In this document: in pieces, positions 47,353 to 57,960 of the stretch
How positions within the stretch are numbered: the stretch's first letter is position 1
Layout: every line of letters begins with the position of its first letter
Assembly (NCBI RefSeq): GCF_963966145.1
Contig: NC_091046.1
Span: 10,788,001 to 10,852,000, forward strand
Direction of reading: 5' to 3'
DNA from: Tenebrio molitor
Taxonomy: Eukaryota > Arthropoda > Insecta > Coleoptera > Tenebrionidae
Length of the DNA stretch: 64,000 nucleotides
Notes under the pieces: generated by a model
What the model was told of the DNA's origin: nothing
Seen by the model: only the letters and a program-made list of their open reading frames with translations
The model's database searches: none
Translations under genes and position numbers: made by a program

Positions 47353-48057
47353 AGTATACCAACGTTCAATATGCTCGAAAAAATACGTGCAATAAGAATA
47401 ATAAATTATTTAAAATTCAGGATACTTTGAAATTATTAAAACGTTAGCTTAAGGTCAGGTTGTAAAATTTGCAAATTCTCATCGTATTTCCGAATTTTAC
47501 AGTTCCTATTTTATTAAATAATTTTAATTTTATTAATTAAATTAAATTTTATTAAATAATAAATATTATTCACAATCGGTTAGTAACGTACTGCTTTTCG
47601 AAAGTGAGCGGATTACCCCCGTACAATTCAACCGGTCAGTAATGGTGAAAAAAGGAGTCAGTAATGAGTCGTAATCGGTCAGTAATGAAACCCGTAACTG
47701 ACCTGTGAGGGCGCTATTGTCGCACCAATCGTGAAAATCTCTGTACGTTTTTTCGGTATCGTAATTTGCTTTTCTCCGGTAAGAGATCGAGTGTTAATAA
47801 ATTGGCGTGCGGATTCCCGCAATTCTGGGAAGGGTTACACTCTATTTCACTATCGCACATTTTGTTTGTTAAAAAATCTGAGCAAATGTCAATTTAGTTT
47901 GACTTTTGTGAACTAAAATTTAATACAATCTCAATCGTTCGCGCCTACTAAGTTTTAATATTTTGCCGAAATAAACGATAATATTGCGGACGTTGGTTTT
48001 ATTTATTTTTTATTATTATAATGTTGCTTGTTTTATTAAATGATTGATTGTGAATAA
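47353..48057. other. No gene recognised; short GTCAGTAATG repeats
   Basis: GGTCAGTAATG or AGTCAGTAATG occurs three times within 47633-47690. The 61-codon frame at 47731-47916 has no motif. Confidence 0.35.
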
Positions 48058-48192
48058 AATAGTATACAAACCTCGGCGAAAGTCCATTCCTGTCTCGAGA
48101 ACTAGTTCACCTCGAGGGCAAGCCTCTCGGTAAACTGTTGTTCTCTCGACAGGAATGGAACACTTTCCTCCTCGATATGTAATATACTATTA
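48058..48192. repeat. Foldback hairpin repeat 10
   Basis: Left AATAGTATACAAACCTCGG and right CTCGATATGTAATATACTATT are terminal inverted copies. Inner TCCATTCCTGTC TCGAGAA pairs with TTCTCTCGACAGGAATGGA. The core is CACCTCGAGGGCAAGCCTCTCGG. It sits about 40 bp from the Tc1-like element. Confidence 0.7.
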
Positions 48193-48233
48193 CACACCAA
48201 TAACGATTTAGAAGATTAATTTAATTTCATGTA

Positions 48234-49431
48234 CGGTTGGTGGACAAAAAAAACTGGGACAAAAATGACAACTATTCAAATCGAAATTTGGCAAATTTGC
48301 ACCGTTTAATTCAGGCTTCCGAACAAATAGGTTAACTATGATATGATGACATAAGACAAAAATGCCACGTGTGACACAAACATCAAATCGAATTTGAGAT
48401 GTCATCGGTTTTCAATTCCTTTTTTAAATCCACACAATTTATAAAAACACGTAGGTAAAGGTAAGTTGAATATATATTGCATATTTGTTAAAAACAAGTT
48501 GTTAACGGACAAAAAACCTAAACCTAATACTTCGTCATTGCACTATTATTATCAATGACCATCTGTAATCGGCGTGGCATTGATGATACCAACTCCCTGG
48601 TATATTCGGGTGATATCTCGTGCCAAGTATCAACAATTTTTTGTTGCAGTTGTTCGACAGTATTTGGACGAAACTCATTTTTATACATAATTAAGGTCAT
48701 ACGGTCCCAAATATTTTCTATCGGATTTAAGTCCGGTGACTTGGAAGGCCACGGTAAAGTACGCACCCCTTGCTCATCCAAGAACTCTCTAACAACCCGG
48801 CTCTATGAACACGACAGTTATCGTCTTGAAATATAAAATTTCGTTCACCAAACACATGTGTGACTCAGAATTGTAACATAGACCGGTGCTCTTAGCCTCT
48901 CCTCCACAATTGCACAAACTCCTGGGCCCCTAATGCTGATGCATCCCCATACGCTGATTTTATTTGCTGCACATCTATTATTTAATTCAGATTTCTTTAT
49001 TCTTCTTCTTGTTGTTTTTAAAGAAGCAAGAAAATTCGTCTCCTGTCGAGCTCTGATGACGGTTTAAAATGGATGTAAACGAAGAAAGTTTATCATCTCA
49101 AAATCTTCATTATCTGTGGTAACTTTTGGACGGTCAGAGCCTGGTCTTCTTACAATGTTACCAAAAGTTTGAAGTTTTTGTTTGGCAAGCCAACACTGTG
49201 TTTTTGCTAATGTTTAGCTCGTTAACAATTGCTCTTATGGTAATACCCTCCCCAAGGCGTTGTCTAATTACGTGTTTTTGTAATTCTGTTAGATTTGGCA
49301 TTATATCTGACAAGATAACTGTCAACAGTGATTTTAAAAGTCAGTTTTATTTTGACTTTATTTTGACAATTAAGAGCTTGATACAAACGTAAGAAATTTT
49401 GCGTGTCCCAGTTTTTTTTGTCCACCAACCG
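48234..49431 (-). mobile_element. Tc1-like transposon, complete ends, broken gene
   Basis: TIRs CGGTTGGTGGACAAAAAAAA then CTGGGAC; reverse GTCCCAGTTTTTTTTGTCCA then CCAACCG, about 27 bp. TA dinucleotides flank both sides (48232-48233, 49432-49433), the Tc1/mariner target duplication. 1198 bp, with one reverse-strand transposase pseudogene. Size and structure fit Tc1 elements, though shortened. Confidence 0.9.
48524..49301 (-). pseudogene. Tc1-like transposase, broken by frameshifts
   Basis: Starts at the ATG at 49301: MPNLTELQKHVIRQRLGEG, ITIRAIVNELNISKNTV (helix-turn-helix), then a shift to LQTFGNIVRRPGSDRPKVTT. Later NKISVWGCISIRGPG, FIFQDDNCRVHRA (catalytic aspartate pair) and, from 48781, LPWPSKSPDLNPIENIWD (catalytic E), WHEISPEYTRELVSSMPRRL and a stop at 48524. 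The D-to-E spacing is about 34, consistent with DD34E, but a frame change lies between. The normal role is cut-and-paste transposition by binding the TIRs in the nucleus. The first catalytic aspartate and part of the middle are missing (about 778 bp against ~1 kb normally). Confidence 0.85.
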
Positions 49432-49433
49432 TA

Positions 49434-50518
49434 CTATTATGGTCGTCACTAATGTCATTTTTGTCATTTTGCTCTGTAATTGGTTCTTCTAGAAGTGTTG
49501 GGCAAATAAACATTATTATTATTAAAGTCTGTAAAATGTTAAACCACTTCAGATTGTGAAAATTCTCACCTCTGAAGAAAAGAAATACGTAGTCTGATTG
49601 TAAACTCAATTTCAGTAGTTACTTAAAGTAACTACACCCTTTCGAGGATGTTTAATTTTCATTCCACTTTATGACTTGATTTATTAAAAAGGTGTTTGAA
49701 ATTGATTGAATTTCCCAAAGGAAAAAGAAAACGATTTCCTTCAAGTGTATATTAATTGAGTTTTTCCGTAGCTTCCGTTTCCACAAAAACATTTAACGAG
49801 AACGGAGAATAATCGGCTGGTCGTTTTTTGCCGTCATATTTCATCTTCCCCCCGGATGGATAACCTTCTTGGGCATTATTTTTAAATCGAAAGCGTCGTT
49901 ACTGGATGCGTATAAGGTGGATACTTCGGAACTTTTAATTCGGAGCTTTTATATGTGACAGGCGGTTTGTTTCGGGAGTAACAATTTTATAAAGTACGTT
50001 TAGGTTGGGAGAACCATTCCGCTTCGCAAACAGACACATATTTTACCAACGAAAAAGGATCACAACCCCCAGCGTGTTGTTGATATTTATGAATGTAATT
50101 ATTTATCTGCGAATGCACATGAACTCCGCCGTTTTGCACAACACGATGGTGAACAACCCTATTAGCATCGAATTCACGACATCTGCACCATCTTGCGCCC
50201 CGATTCACGTAATTTCAGTTTAGGGATGACCAAAATAAGTCACATTTAAAATTCAGAATAAGCGCAACGGATATATGTATGTATACAACTTGATATTTTA
50301 GAAGCCGTGCGAGATAAGCTACAGATAAAATCTGGCATGTTTATACAAGTCGTGATCCAAGTTCTAAAACTCGCACACATACATACTTACATACGTGTGT
50401 GCAAGAATAAAAAGCTCGGACGCTACACAAATAAAAACGTAATAAATGTTGTGTTGTTATGTGCATTTTTATGCCTATCCCTTACCATACCAGCATTCAT
50501 CATATTTAAACAAAGTGG
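49434..50518. other. No gene recognised
   Basis: AT-rich with a slightly GC-richer part at 49980-50220. Open frames on both strands there (49987-50208, 50005-50223) overlap and show no known motif. Confidence 0.35.
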
Positions 50519-50702
50519 GTACCCAGATTTTATGTCTAAAGGGGTGCCATTCCGTTACGATCCTCAATTATAGGGGATACTGCATCGTTGGATACGGAAA
50601 TCAGAATCATTTTACGTTTCGCATGACCTCCTGGCCCCAGACATTAAAGTGTATCGCCAATTTCAAGTCGATGGTGAAAAAGGGTCTCTCCAACATGATA
50701 AA
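50519..50702 (-). repeat. Diverged repeat, pair with 56244-56410
   Basis: Shares GGAAATCAGAATCA, GCATTAAA/ACATTAAA, TTTCAAGT and several phased matches with the region at 56244-56410. The repeat may derive from coding DNA (see that entry). This copy has stops in every frame. Confidence 0.4.
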
Positions 50703-50756
50703 AAATAACCGACAGGATTATAACATGATACTCAAAAATTCTTACATGTACAAGTA

Positions 50757-50814
50757 TGTGTTTTTTTTTAATTTGGCGTCGAAGTTGGCGTTGAAGAGTC
50801 GATTGAGAACGCAC
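50757..50814 (+). mobile_element. Half copy of the GAAGAGTCGATT MITE family
   Basis: GTGTTTTTTTTTAATTTGGC, GTCGAAGTTGGCGTTGAAGA, GTCGATTGAGAACGCACGAG match one arm of the 30224 variant. No right arm follows. Confidence 0.75.
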
Positions 50815-51411
50815 GAGCTTGTTAAATGAAACATTTTTTTTCTTTGAATTTTTTACGAAAAGTGTCACAAATTGATTTAAAATTTGGAATAAATTAGCTA
50901 TCAAAATGTATACCCGCCTATAGGTAAGAGAAAAATTTTCTGTTATAGAAACGGAGCCTTGTCAAAGAAGTTACATTGTTATAGAAAAAATTAAATATAG
51001 TAAATTCATTTTTGTAATGACGAACTAGAGTTTCCATTATCTCCATGAGTAATTTCTTTTATTTTGTTGAAAGCCTTTAAAATGTGCTGCTTCGTCAGCG
51101 ACAATAATATGAAAATTTAAATCTGTCCGATTTTTATTTATTTTGTATGAAAATCTAACAAAAAAAGTTCCAGCTAGTTCCTCATTACAAAAATGAATGT
51201 ATTATATGTAATTAAAATTTAAATTCTCATGGTTACAAAAAAATAGAGACTAAATACGAGTACAAAACGACTCGCTTGATAAAAATTGGGGGCAAAAAAT
51301 CTTGCAAAACTTGCCAATTTTGCAAAATGTTATGGAAAAAAGTTTCATAAATTGGCGAGTTCTTCACTGGGTAAAAGTAACACACGTATTTCAGATCACC
51401 TTGTATACATA

Positions 51412-52433
51412 TACAGTGAGGGGCTAAAGTAACGCAACAATTCATAAACTGTTGAGTTTTGAAAAAAGAGCAAAAACAGGTCGATTTTTAATTTCAATTT
51501 CACGTTTATTGACGTAATTTTTTTTTATACAGGTGTCCCTTGTAAAGTTATGACGTCATTATCAATTTTTTTAAATAGCAACCTATATTTATTCGTCATC
51601 ATTTTGATAGGTCTCTTAACTGTCAACATAAAAGTATAAAAATTTTAACCCCTTACATTAAAAAAAAAATGAGAAAAAAATTGTTGAAAATGCAATTTTT
51701 TTTTATTATTTTCTTTATTAATGACTAATTTACTAACTATAGTCCAATTTTTACCCTTTTGCGATGACGTCATTATCTAGTAACTTTACGTATGTTTGAG
51801 CTAGGATCAGAAACAAATTTGAATTGATCATAAATAACTATAAATATGTCAAATTTGTTGACAATTGCATCGAAAGGTTATGTTTGTAATCAATGTAATA
51901 AGTAAAAGAAATTAAAAATTGTCAAAATGACAGGAGCATAAACTAACCTCAAAGTGATTATCAATAAATAAACGTGCCTTTTTTTTTTTGTTTTTTTCTG
52001 TTTCTGTCGTTTCAATAAAGAGAAAGCGAGGAAGGAAATCGTGACGTCACCTCAAAAGGGTAAAAATTGGACTTTAGTTAGTACCGAAAGGCATTGCTAT
52101 TAGGTTAGGAGCATTTGAAGCTTAATAGCAATCCCTGTCGGTACTAACTAGTTAATAAATTAATCATTAATTCATTCATATTAAAAATATTTTTTAAATT
52201 TTCAACAATTTTTTTCTCAAAATTTTTTAAATGTAAGGGGTTAAAATTTTTATACTATCATATTCAAAATTGATGTTGACGTCATAACTTTGACAAATAA
52301 CGCCTTGTTTAAAAAAATGTTACTCCAATAAACGGGAAATTGAAATTAAAAATCGACCTGTTTTTGTTCTTTTTTCAAAACTCAACAGTTTATGATTTAT
52401 GGAATTGTTGCGTTACTTTTGCCCCTTACTGTA
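51412..52433. mobile_element. ~1 kb DNA transposon with very long TIRs
   Basis: The left TACAGTGAGGGGCTAAAGTA, ACGCAACAATTC; the right GAATTGTTGCGTTACTTTTG, CCCCTTACTGTA. Arms stay alignable for over 300 bp: TGTTGAGTTTTGAAAAAAGA, ACAGGTCGATTTTTAATTTC, AAATTTTAACCCCTTACATT and CCAATTTTTACCCTTTTG all have inverted partners. No transposase frame. TA at both tips. Holds a smaller hairpin at 52075-52150. Confidence 0.85.
52075..52150. repeat. Hairpin nested in the long-TIR element
   Basis: TTAGTTAGTACCGAAAGGCA, TTGCTATTA pairs with TAATAGCAATCCCTGTCGGT then ACTAACTA. It sits on one side of the right arm and has no partner in the left arm, so it inserted later. Confidence 0.65.
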
Positions 52434-53985
52434 TGTACTTCAACCTTTGTATGTAACGGTAAATTTTGACTTTAAATCCATAAAAGTCAAGAACCCTCTA
52501 ATTCGTGCTTCTTTATTATAGATGGGCTCAAATGACCAAAAGGTTGCAACTGGCTCAAATTGAAAGTTGCATATTTCGCGATGTGTATGCGCGAAAGATC
52601 ATAAAAATGCAAGTTTTGTTTTGGTTTTTTAAGGTCTAAAAGTGCAGTTACCGTCTAGAACATATCGTTATAGAAATGTATGATACAAAAGGAAAATGTA
52701 TGATACAATACAATGTAAAATTAGTTTTAACTAATTACCGATATTAGACGAGAGATTTCAACTAATGCCACACCCACACAAATGTAAAAAAACGAAATCG
52801 GTGTTTTTAATAAAAAATAATTAAATTCAACGTTTACTCGGATTTGTGCCAAATTTGATGTAAAGATGTAGAGGTGTTGGACAATAACAAGAGCAAACAA
52901 AAATGTTACAACGGACTCAAACAAATCCAATATGGCCATTGCAGAGATCATAAATGAGCAGGATTGAACAATCGATCGTTCAAACGTAAAAGAAAAATAT
53001 TTGTTTGTACTTATTCGTGTTGATTCTGTTTGTGAGATTTCAACGTATGCATGAGTGAAAATGATTCAATTATTTTGCAAATTAAATGGTCAAAATGTTT
53101 CACTGGTTCGGTAATTAAATGAAAACAAATTCAATAAATTGCAGAAAGTAGGAGTGCATCTTTATGATATGTAGACGAATACTTTCTTACTGTAAAATTG
53201 TTAAACAGTACCTACAAAAAATATGTACATTTAAAGCAAGTTGTTTGGAGAGGTGAAAAGGGTTACGAGCAGAATACAAAATTACATTTGACAAACGAAC
53301 ACAACAAAAAATTGCGGCCATTGATCAAATTCTTATCAACTGTTTCTTATCCAAACATTTTAAAATAAGAAAGAAGTAGTGGTGATCCTACTTCCCACGG
53401 GAGGATTTCGCTAAACTATAAACAAACAAAAAATTAATTTTCATTGATGGTTATTCGAAGCAGATCGAAATTTACCTCGAAGGAGCCACAGCAACTACTG
53501 TTATGATTATGAATTACAAAGATATTACAAAGATATTCACGTGTTCAAATAGTTTTTTTCGGCCTCCGTCTAGAAACACTAATGTTTCATGCGTCTAAAT
53601 CGTCTGGAAACTAGCATTTCCCTGCCTAGGCAAGAAAATCGAAACAGGAATTTTTAATGAAAGATTTTAGGTTGGCAGCACAAAATGTCAATGTCATGTG
53701 GAATTTTTGTACAATTTTTTAAGTGTAAAACATTGATGTCGGGCAAATTTGTATCCTTTATCGCAAGCTATACATTGTGTATAGCAGTAGAGGCCGAGGG
53801 GGTACCAAGCGGCGTCTTAATAATAACAGAGAGGACGACGACGGTTTTGAATATTTGAGGAATTGACTGCTTTGGTCGTGACTGTCGCTTCTTGGATCCT
53901 TTATGCTGCCAATGAAAGAAAAATAAATTCCCCATTCGGTAATTTTTTAACAAAAATTATTATATTTTGCTTTAAATAAATTGTC
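52434..53985. other. No gene recognised
   Basis: AT-rich DNA. GCTATACATTGTGTATAGC (53768-53786) is a local palindrome. No motif in the short frames. Confidence 0.4.
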
Positions 53986-53994
53986 GGCCGAAAA

Positions 53995-54135
53995 AATTTT
54001 GTGTATTACACGGCTAGAAAATGTTTTGCAAGTGCTCGCACTAGTGCTCGCACTAGTGCCGCCTCGGCTGCCGCCTCTGCTCCACAAACCGTGCTTGCAC
54101 TTGCAAAATAGCATTTTCTAGCCTTGTGATACAAA
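53995..54135. repeat. Foldback hairpin repeat 11
   Basis: Left CACGGCTAGAAAATG, TTTTGCAAGTGC; right GCACTTGCAAAATAGCATTT, TCTAGCCTTGTG. The core repeats GCTCGCACTAGT and contains CCTCGGCTGCCGCCTC. The right flank GATACAAATAACTATTTTC is the complement of the AATAGT tip. Confidence 0.65.
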
Positions 54136-54235
54136 TAACTATTTTCTACAACCGCCAAAAAAACGTGACATTTATGCATCGTTATCAAGTCGCAAAGTAG
54201 GTATGTCATTTTTGATAGTGAAAAAATATTTGTCA

Positions 54236-54320
54236 AAAAGTTTCCTTGGATGCTAAAATAGTTATATTTTAGCATCCAAGGAAACTTTTTCACAAATATT
54301 TTAGCATCCAAGGAAAATTT
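54236..54320. repeat. Inverted repeat with a third arm
   Basis: AAAAAGTTTCCTTGGATGCT, AAAAT pairs with ATTTTAGCATCCAAGGAAAC, TTTTT. A further partial copy ATTTTAGCATCCAAGGAAAA follows at 54298. The loop contains ATAGTTAT. Confidence 0.7.
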
Positions 54321-54384
54321 TACAAAAATTAAAAAAATCAAAAATTCTGAAATGCGGTTGTAGAAAAATAGTGTTTGTATTTCG

Positions 54385-54500
54385 TGCACAAGATGAATGT
54401 TTTGTTGGCGCATTCGAATGAGTTTGAAGTCTCGACCTGACGGTCTCGACCAAAAACTCATTCTCATGCCCCAACAAAAAACAATCATTTTGCGCACTTA
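54385..54500. repeat. Foldback hairpin repeat 13
   Basis: TGTTTTGTTGGCGCATTCGA, ATGAGTTT pairs with AAACTCATTCTCATGCCCCA, ACAAAAAACA. The core is GTCTCGACCTGACGGTCTCG. Left AATAGTGTTTGTATT and right AATACAAAAATAACTATT are terminal inverted motifs. Confidence 0.65.
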
Positions 54501-54767
54501 ATACAAAAATAACTATTTTTTGCATATCGTAATGAAAGATTGAATGATTTATTAAATTATTACATAATAAAATTTCCGATAATAATGCGGAATCTGGAAG
54601 TGCACTTTTTTACACGAAAAATCGTAGTGAAAGTAGTACTTTTTGCATCATTTTATTCCATCTCCTTGGAGATGATTGTCAAAGCATACCTATCTTTTTT
54701 TGTAATTTTTCGTAAATCCTTTTAGACCAAATTTCTCAACTTAAGTACATACATCGATATGCAAAAA

Positions 54768-54904
54768 AATAGTGTGTACAACACGTTATGAAAGTCTCTT
54801 TTTTTCACTTATTTGCTTGATTAACTCGGGCTACGCCCTCTTTAATCAATCTGCAAATTCGTGAAAAAAAGTATGAGTTTCATAACTAGTTGTACAAATA
54901 ACTA
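54768..54904. repeat. Foldback hairpin repeat 12
   Basis: TGTACAACACGTTATGAAA, CTTTTTTTCAC and TTGATTAA pair with TTTAATCAA, GTGAAAAAAAG and TTTCATAACTAGTTGTACA. The core is ACTCGGGCTACGCCCTC. Flanks AATAGTGTGTAC and GTACAAATAACTAT carry the shared motif. Confidence 0.7.
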
Positions 54905-55589
54905 TACCTACATATCCTCCTTGTAGGTAAACTACATTTTTGATTTTCCTCCGTTAATAGCTGTTTGTATATCAAGGCCGCGAAATCATTCTTTAAGGTA
55001 GCGTGAGAAAATTTGTCGCCGAGGCCCCTTGCAGGCGAGACAGGACAATCTCGATAATGTTAAAGGATTTCGTTGCCAAGGTGTACAAAACATTTTTTGT
55101 CCAACCGAAAATTTGTAATTACATATTAAAAACAAACAAGCAAAATTTCCTTGACTGTCAATAAATACATATAAATTCGGCTTACATGTGTAAATAAAAC
55201 AATTCATTTTGTAAATAATCGTAATAATATCGGAAGAGATTTGTAGTGAAAGTAATGTTTCAGTTTCGTGTAGGCACTCCTCCTCCATAGTTAAAAAGTA
55301 CGTATTATAAATTCTGCGATTTCTAATTTCATACCTGAAAAATCTAAACGCCAGTCTTACTTGGAAACTTTGATTTGTATCAAGTATTAAAATGACGTTT
55401 ACTTTAACGGCTGTCGTTAAAAGTAACGGCCGCGTAATTGGATTTCGCGGCCTGTTTTAGGTCCGGGAAGTGCTCGTTTCGCGTACGGTTGCACAAATAA
55501 TTTAACTATCCTTGAAAAGAGCCGTTTTCACTAAAATGTAAACCAATTATTTCAATGAAATCAATAATATTTTTATATAAAATGCAATG
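54905..55589. other. No gene recognised
   Basis: The reverse 100-codon frame 54986-55288 has no motif. No paired repeats seen. Confidence 0.35.
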
Positions 55590-55850
55590 TAAAATGTAAT
55601 TGCAATAACTCTCACACATCATACAAAATTCGTTGCTTGTCACTGTCACAAATTTATATCAACGAACTCTACTTTAGAATGCTTTGTAAATACGCTGTTA
55701 CTAAGCAACCGCGTAGAATGCTTTCTGCAGAAATTCTCCGACTTGGTTCACCTACTTTGTTATTACTCAGTGCCCTTGCAAGATGATCTAAGAGTTTTAT
55801 TGAGAGACTGAATCACTCTAACCATTCGTTACTATACATATTAGTTATAT
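55590..55850 (+). repeat. Dispersed repeat, copy 2
   Basis: Aligns with 16421-16680 over about 200 bp and weakly with 46364-46640. Immediately followed by the hairpin family at 55890. Confidence 0.5.
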
Positions 55851-55884
55851 GTATTAAGTACCAAGTAAATAAAACATATCGTAA

Positions 55885-56140
55885 TAATAGTTTATTTAAC
55901 GAGTTTCTGTGTAAATTGGGCTTTTTTTGGCATGAGTGCCCACGACTGTTAAAAAATCCCAATTTACACACGAACGAGTTGAATACAACGTTGTTTTGTT
56001 CGATGAACCCCTTAAAGGCTCCACATCGCTTAAAATCTTTAAAATTAGTTTAATGTTTCGTTTCGACAAGATGTAACATTTATCAAAATCCGTTTACACA
56101 GGAGAAAATTCTCAAATTCTGACAGTGTCGAACAAAAAAG
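55885..56140 (+). repeat. Foldback hairpin repeat 14 with extension
   Basis: Left AATAGTTTATTTAACGAGTT, TGTGTAAATTGGG; right CCCAATTTACACACGAACGA then GTTGAATAC. The right extension with TTGTTCGATGAACCCC, AAAGGCTCC, ATTTATCAAAATCCG and AATTCTGACAGTGTCGAACA matches the extensions at 7.7 kb and 47.2 kb. This is the most complete copy of the three. Confidence 0.7.
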
Positions 56141-56243
56141 TCAAAACATATTTTCAATTGAGTACAAAATGTCAGTATTCGGTTTGTAAAATGGCGTGTT
56201 AAAAATTAAAAGTAGGATTGTCTTGATTCGTTTTGTTCGGAAA

Positions 56244-56410
56244 AGTACCCAAACTCCAGTTATGGAGTAGCTGCATTATTCGATATAGGAAATCAGAATC
56301 ACTTTGAGTTTCGTATCGCCTCGTCGCCCCGAGCATTAAAAGTTTAACACCACTTTCAAGTAATTTATCTACAACGGCCTCCCTAATTCCGGAATAACTC
56401 CCGAACAACT
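56244..56410 (-). pseudogene. Possible Rossmann-fold (SDR-like) fragment
   Basis: The reverse frame starting at 56408 includes GSYSGIREAVVDKLLESGVK, LLMLGATRR. S-G-I-x-x-A-x-x-x-x-L-x-x-x-G-x-x-x-x-x-x-x-R-R resembles the NAD(P)-binding start of short-chain dehydrogenases, with the leading G-A-S/T altered to G-S-Y. The same DNA, more decayed, recurs at 50519-50702. This could be a duplicated pseudo-exon or a coincidence in a repeat. Low certainty. Confidence 0.25.
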
Positions 56411-57960
56411 CACCTCTGTTTAAACTAATAAAATTCTCATTTTACGATTTAATGAAAGACATGTTGGCGGTGGGCGCATCTTTTTTATTTAAATTCGCCT
56501 TGATGGCGTATTAAAGCGTGGTAAATTAAATCTGCCGATATTAAAAATTGAAGGATTTTTATTAGGAAATTTCATCGAAATTTTAAAATATATACCTACG
56601 TGCAGAAGGCAGAAACAATATCCATTATATTTCCCTGTCGTCGGGCGGATGAAAAAAGCGACAGTTGAAAAGCTGAGGGTAATGAGGCATGGCAGGTGTA
56701 TCCATATACCATTAGCTCTCAGGATGAGAAGAGAGCGAACCTCAAACCGAAGGTAAGGTATAGCCGATAGTAGATAAGGATGCCCCGATTTATATTCCGA
56801 ACACCAAATAAATCAAACCAGGGATGAATTCTTAATATAAAGATGTATTACGTGTGTTGAAGGCAGACGTTTATAAAGATGGGTTCCAATTTTTGAGAAA
56901 ATTATATGCCGACTCGAGACCAGATTACCGCTATCAATAATAACAGAAATCTGAACGTGGTGGTTTCGGGTCTTTGGATATTAAATTAAATCAATTCACC
57001 CGGTTTGCAACCAAATCTCCACGTCTTTGTTCTGATCCGGGCTGGCATGCACCTTTGTGAGATAAACAATAAAACCGATAGGTAGATAGATACGCGTCTG
57101 TACACGCTCAAATCAGATAGATGCAATTGGAGTAGAGAATTGCGGCGCAAGCGAACGCTGCTTAGGCAAATCGATCTGTCCGCAAAATTTACGACCACTC
57201 CACAATAAATAAGATACGATGCTAACTCTCGTAAATTTACACATATTGCCATTATTAGCCATAACAGGTGAATATTCGAAGTCACGTCTTTGATAACGCA
57301 GTTCTTATCGAAGTTGGGAACACTATATCTTGGTTTGTTATTTATTAGGTTATACGAGTATAAGTATCGGGCCTTCAAATAAATATATACATATTTAGAG
57401 TAGGCGTAGGGCGACATTCTAATTCTGTTAACAGTGTAAAGTAATTTTTGTAGGTAACCAATTATCGTCCGGAGTTACACAGGTTACATAGTAAGCTTTT
57501 TTCCAATTTCATATTGTCATATTTCCTTTGAAGGGGGTGGGGGGTGGTAATAGAGAGAATCCACTATAAAAATTAAAAAAAAAATGTTTTATTTTCTTAT
57601 GTCATTTTCTACGCTGGAAAAATGTTGCAAACAATTGAATTTCTATAGGTTGCTCTAAATATAAATTTATTTGAAGGCCCGTTATAATAGTGACAATTGT
57701 AATGTATTTGTGTTAATGCAGGCTGACTCCCAAAAAACACCGCGGACCACATCTCTGTTATTTATTGTCAGATTTCAGCACATAAAAACAATACTACAAA
57801 AAGGCTCTGATTTTGATTTTTTTTTCTACATTAACTTCAATGTCAAAAGACAGTCAAATTTCTTTTTTCAATGACCACCTATGATGCCTAAAAGTTGAAA
57901 AATAAACAAAATATTGATCAACACTAACACGGATTTTTCATTAAATTTAAGTCAGTATAA
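56411..57960. other. No gene recognised
   Basis: Contains a 143-codon reverse frame (56986-57417) with no motif or conserved pattern that I know; its Tyr/Leu/Ser-rich composition suggests chance. No repeats paired. Confidence 0.35.

Noticed and set aside
47633..47705. Minisatellite of GGTCAGTAATG
   Set aside because: Only three imperfect, unevenly spaced copies; not a clear array.
131..55985. CRISPR array
   Set aside because: The recurring hairpins are dispersed over 56 kb with unequal spacing and different arms, in a eukaryotic context. There are no regular repeats with unique spacers.
56986..57417. 143-codon reverse-strand open frame
   Set aside because: No motif, no domain order and no splice or promoter context. 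Its composition (Tyr, Leu, Ser, Ile) is what AT-rich non-coding DNA gives.
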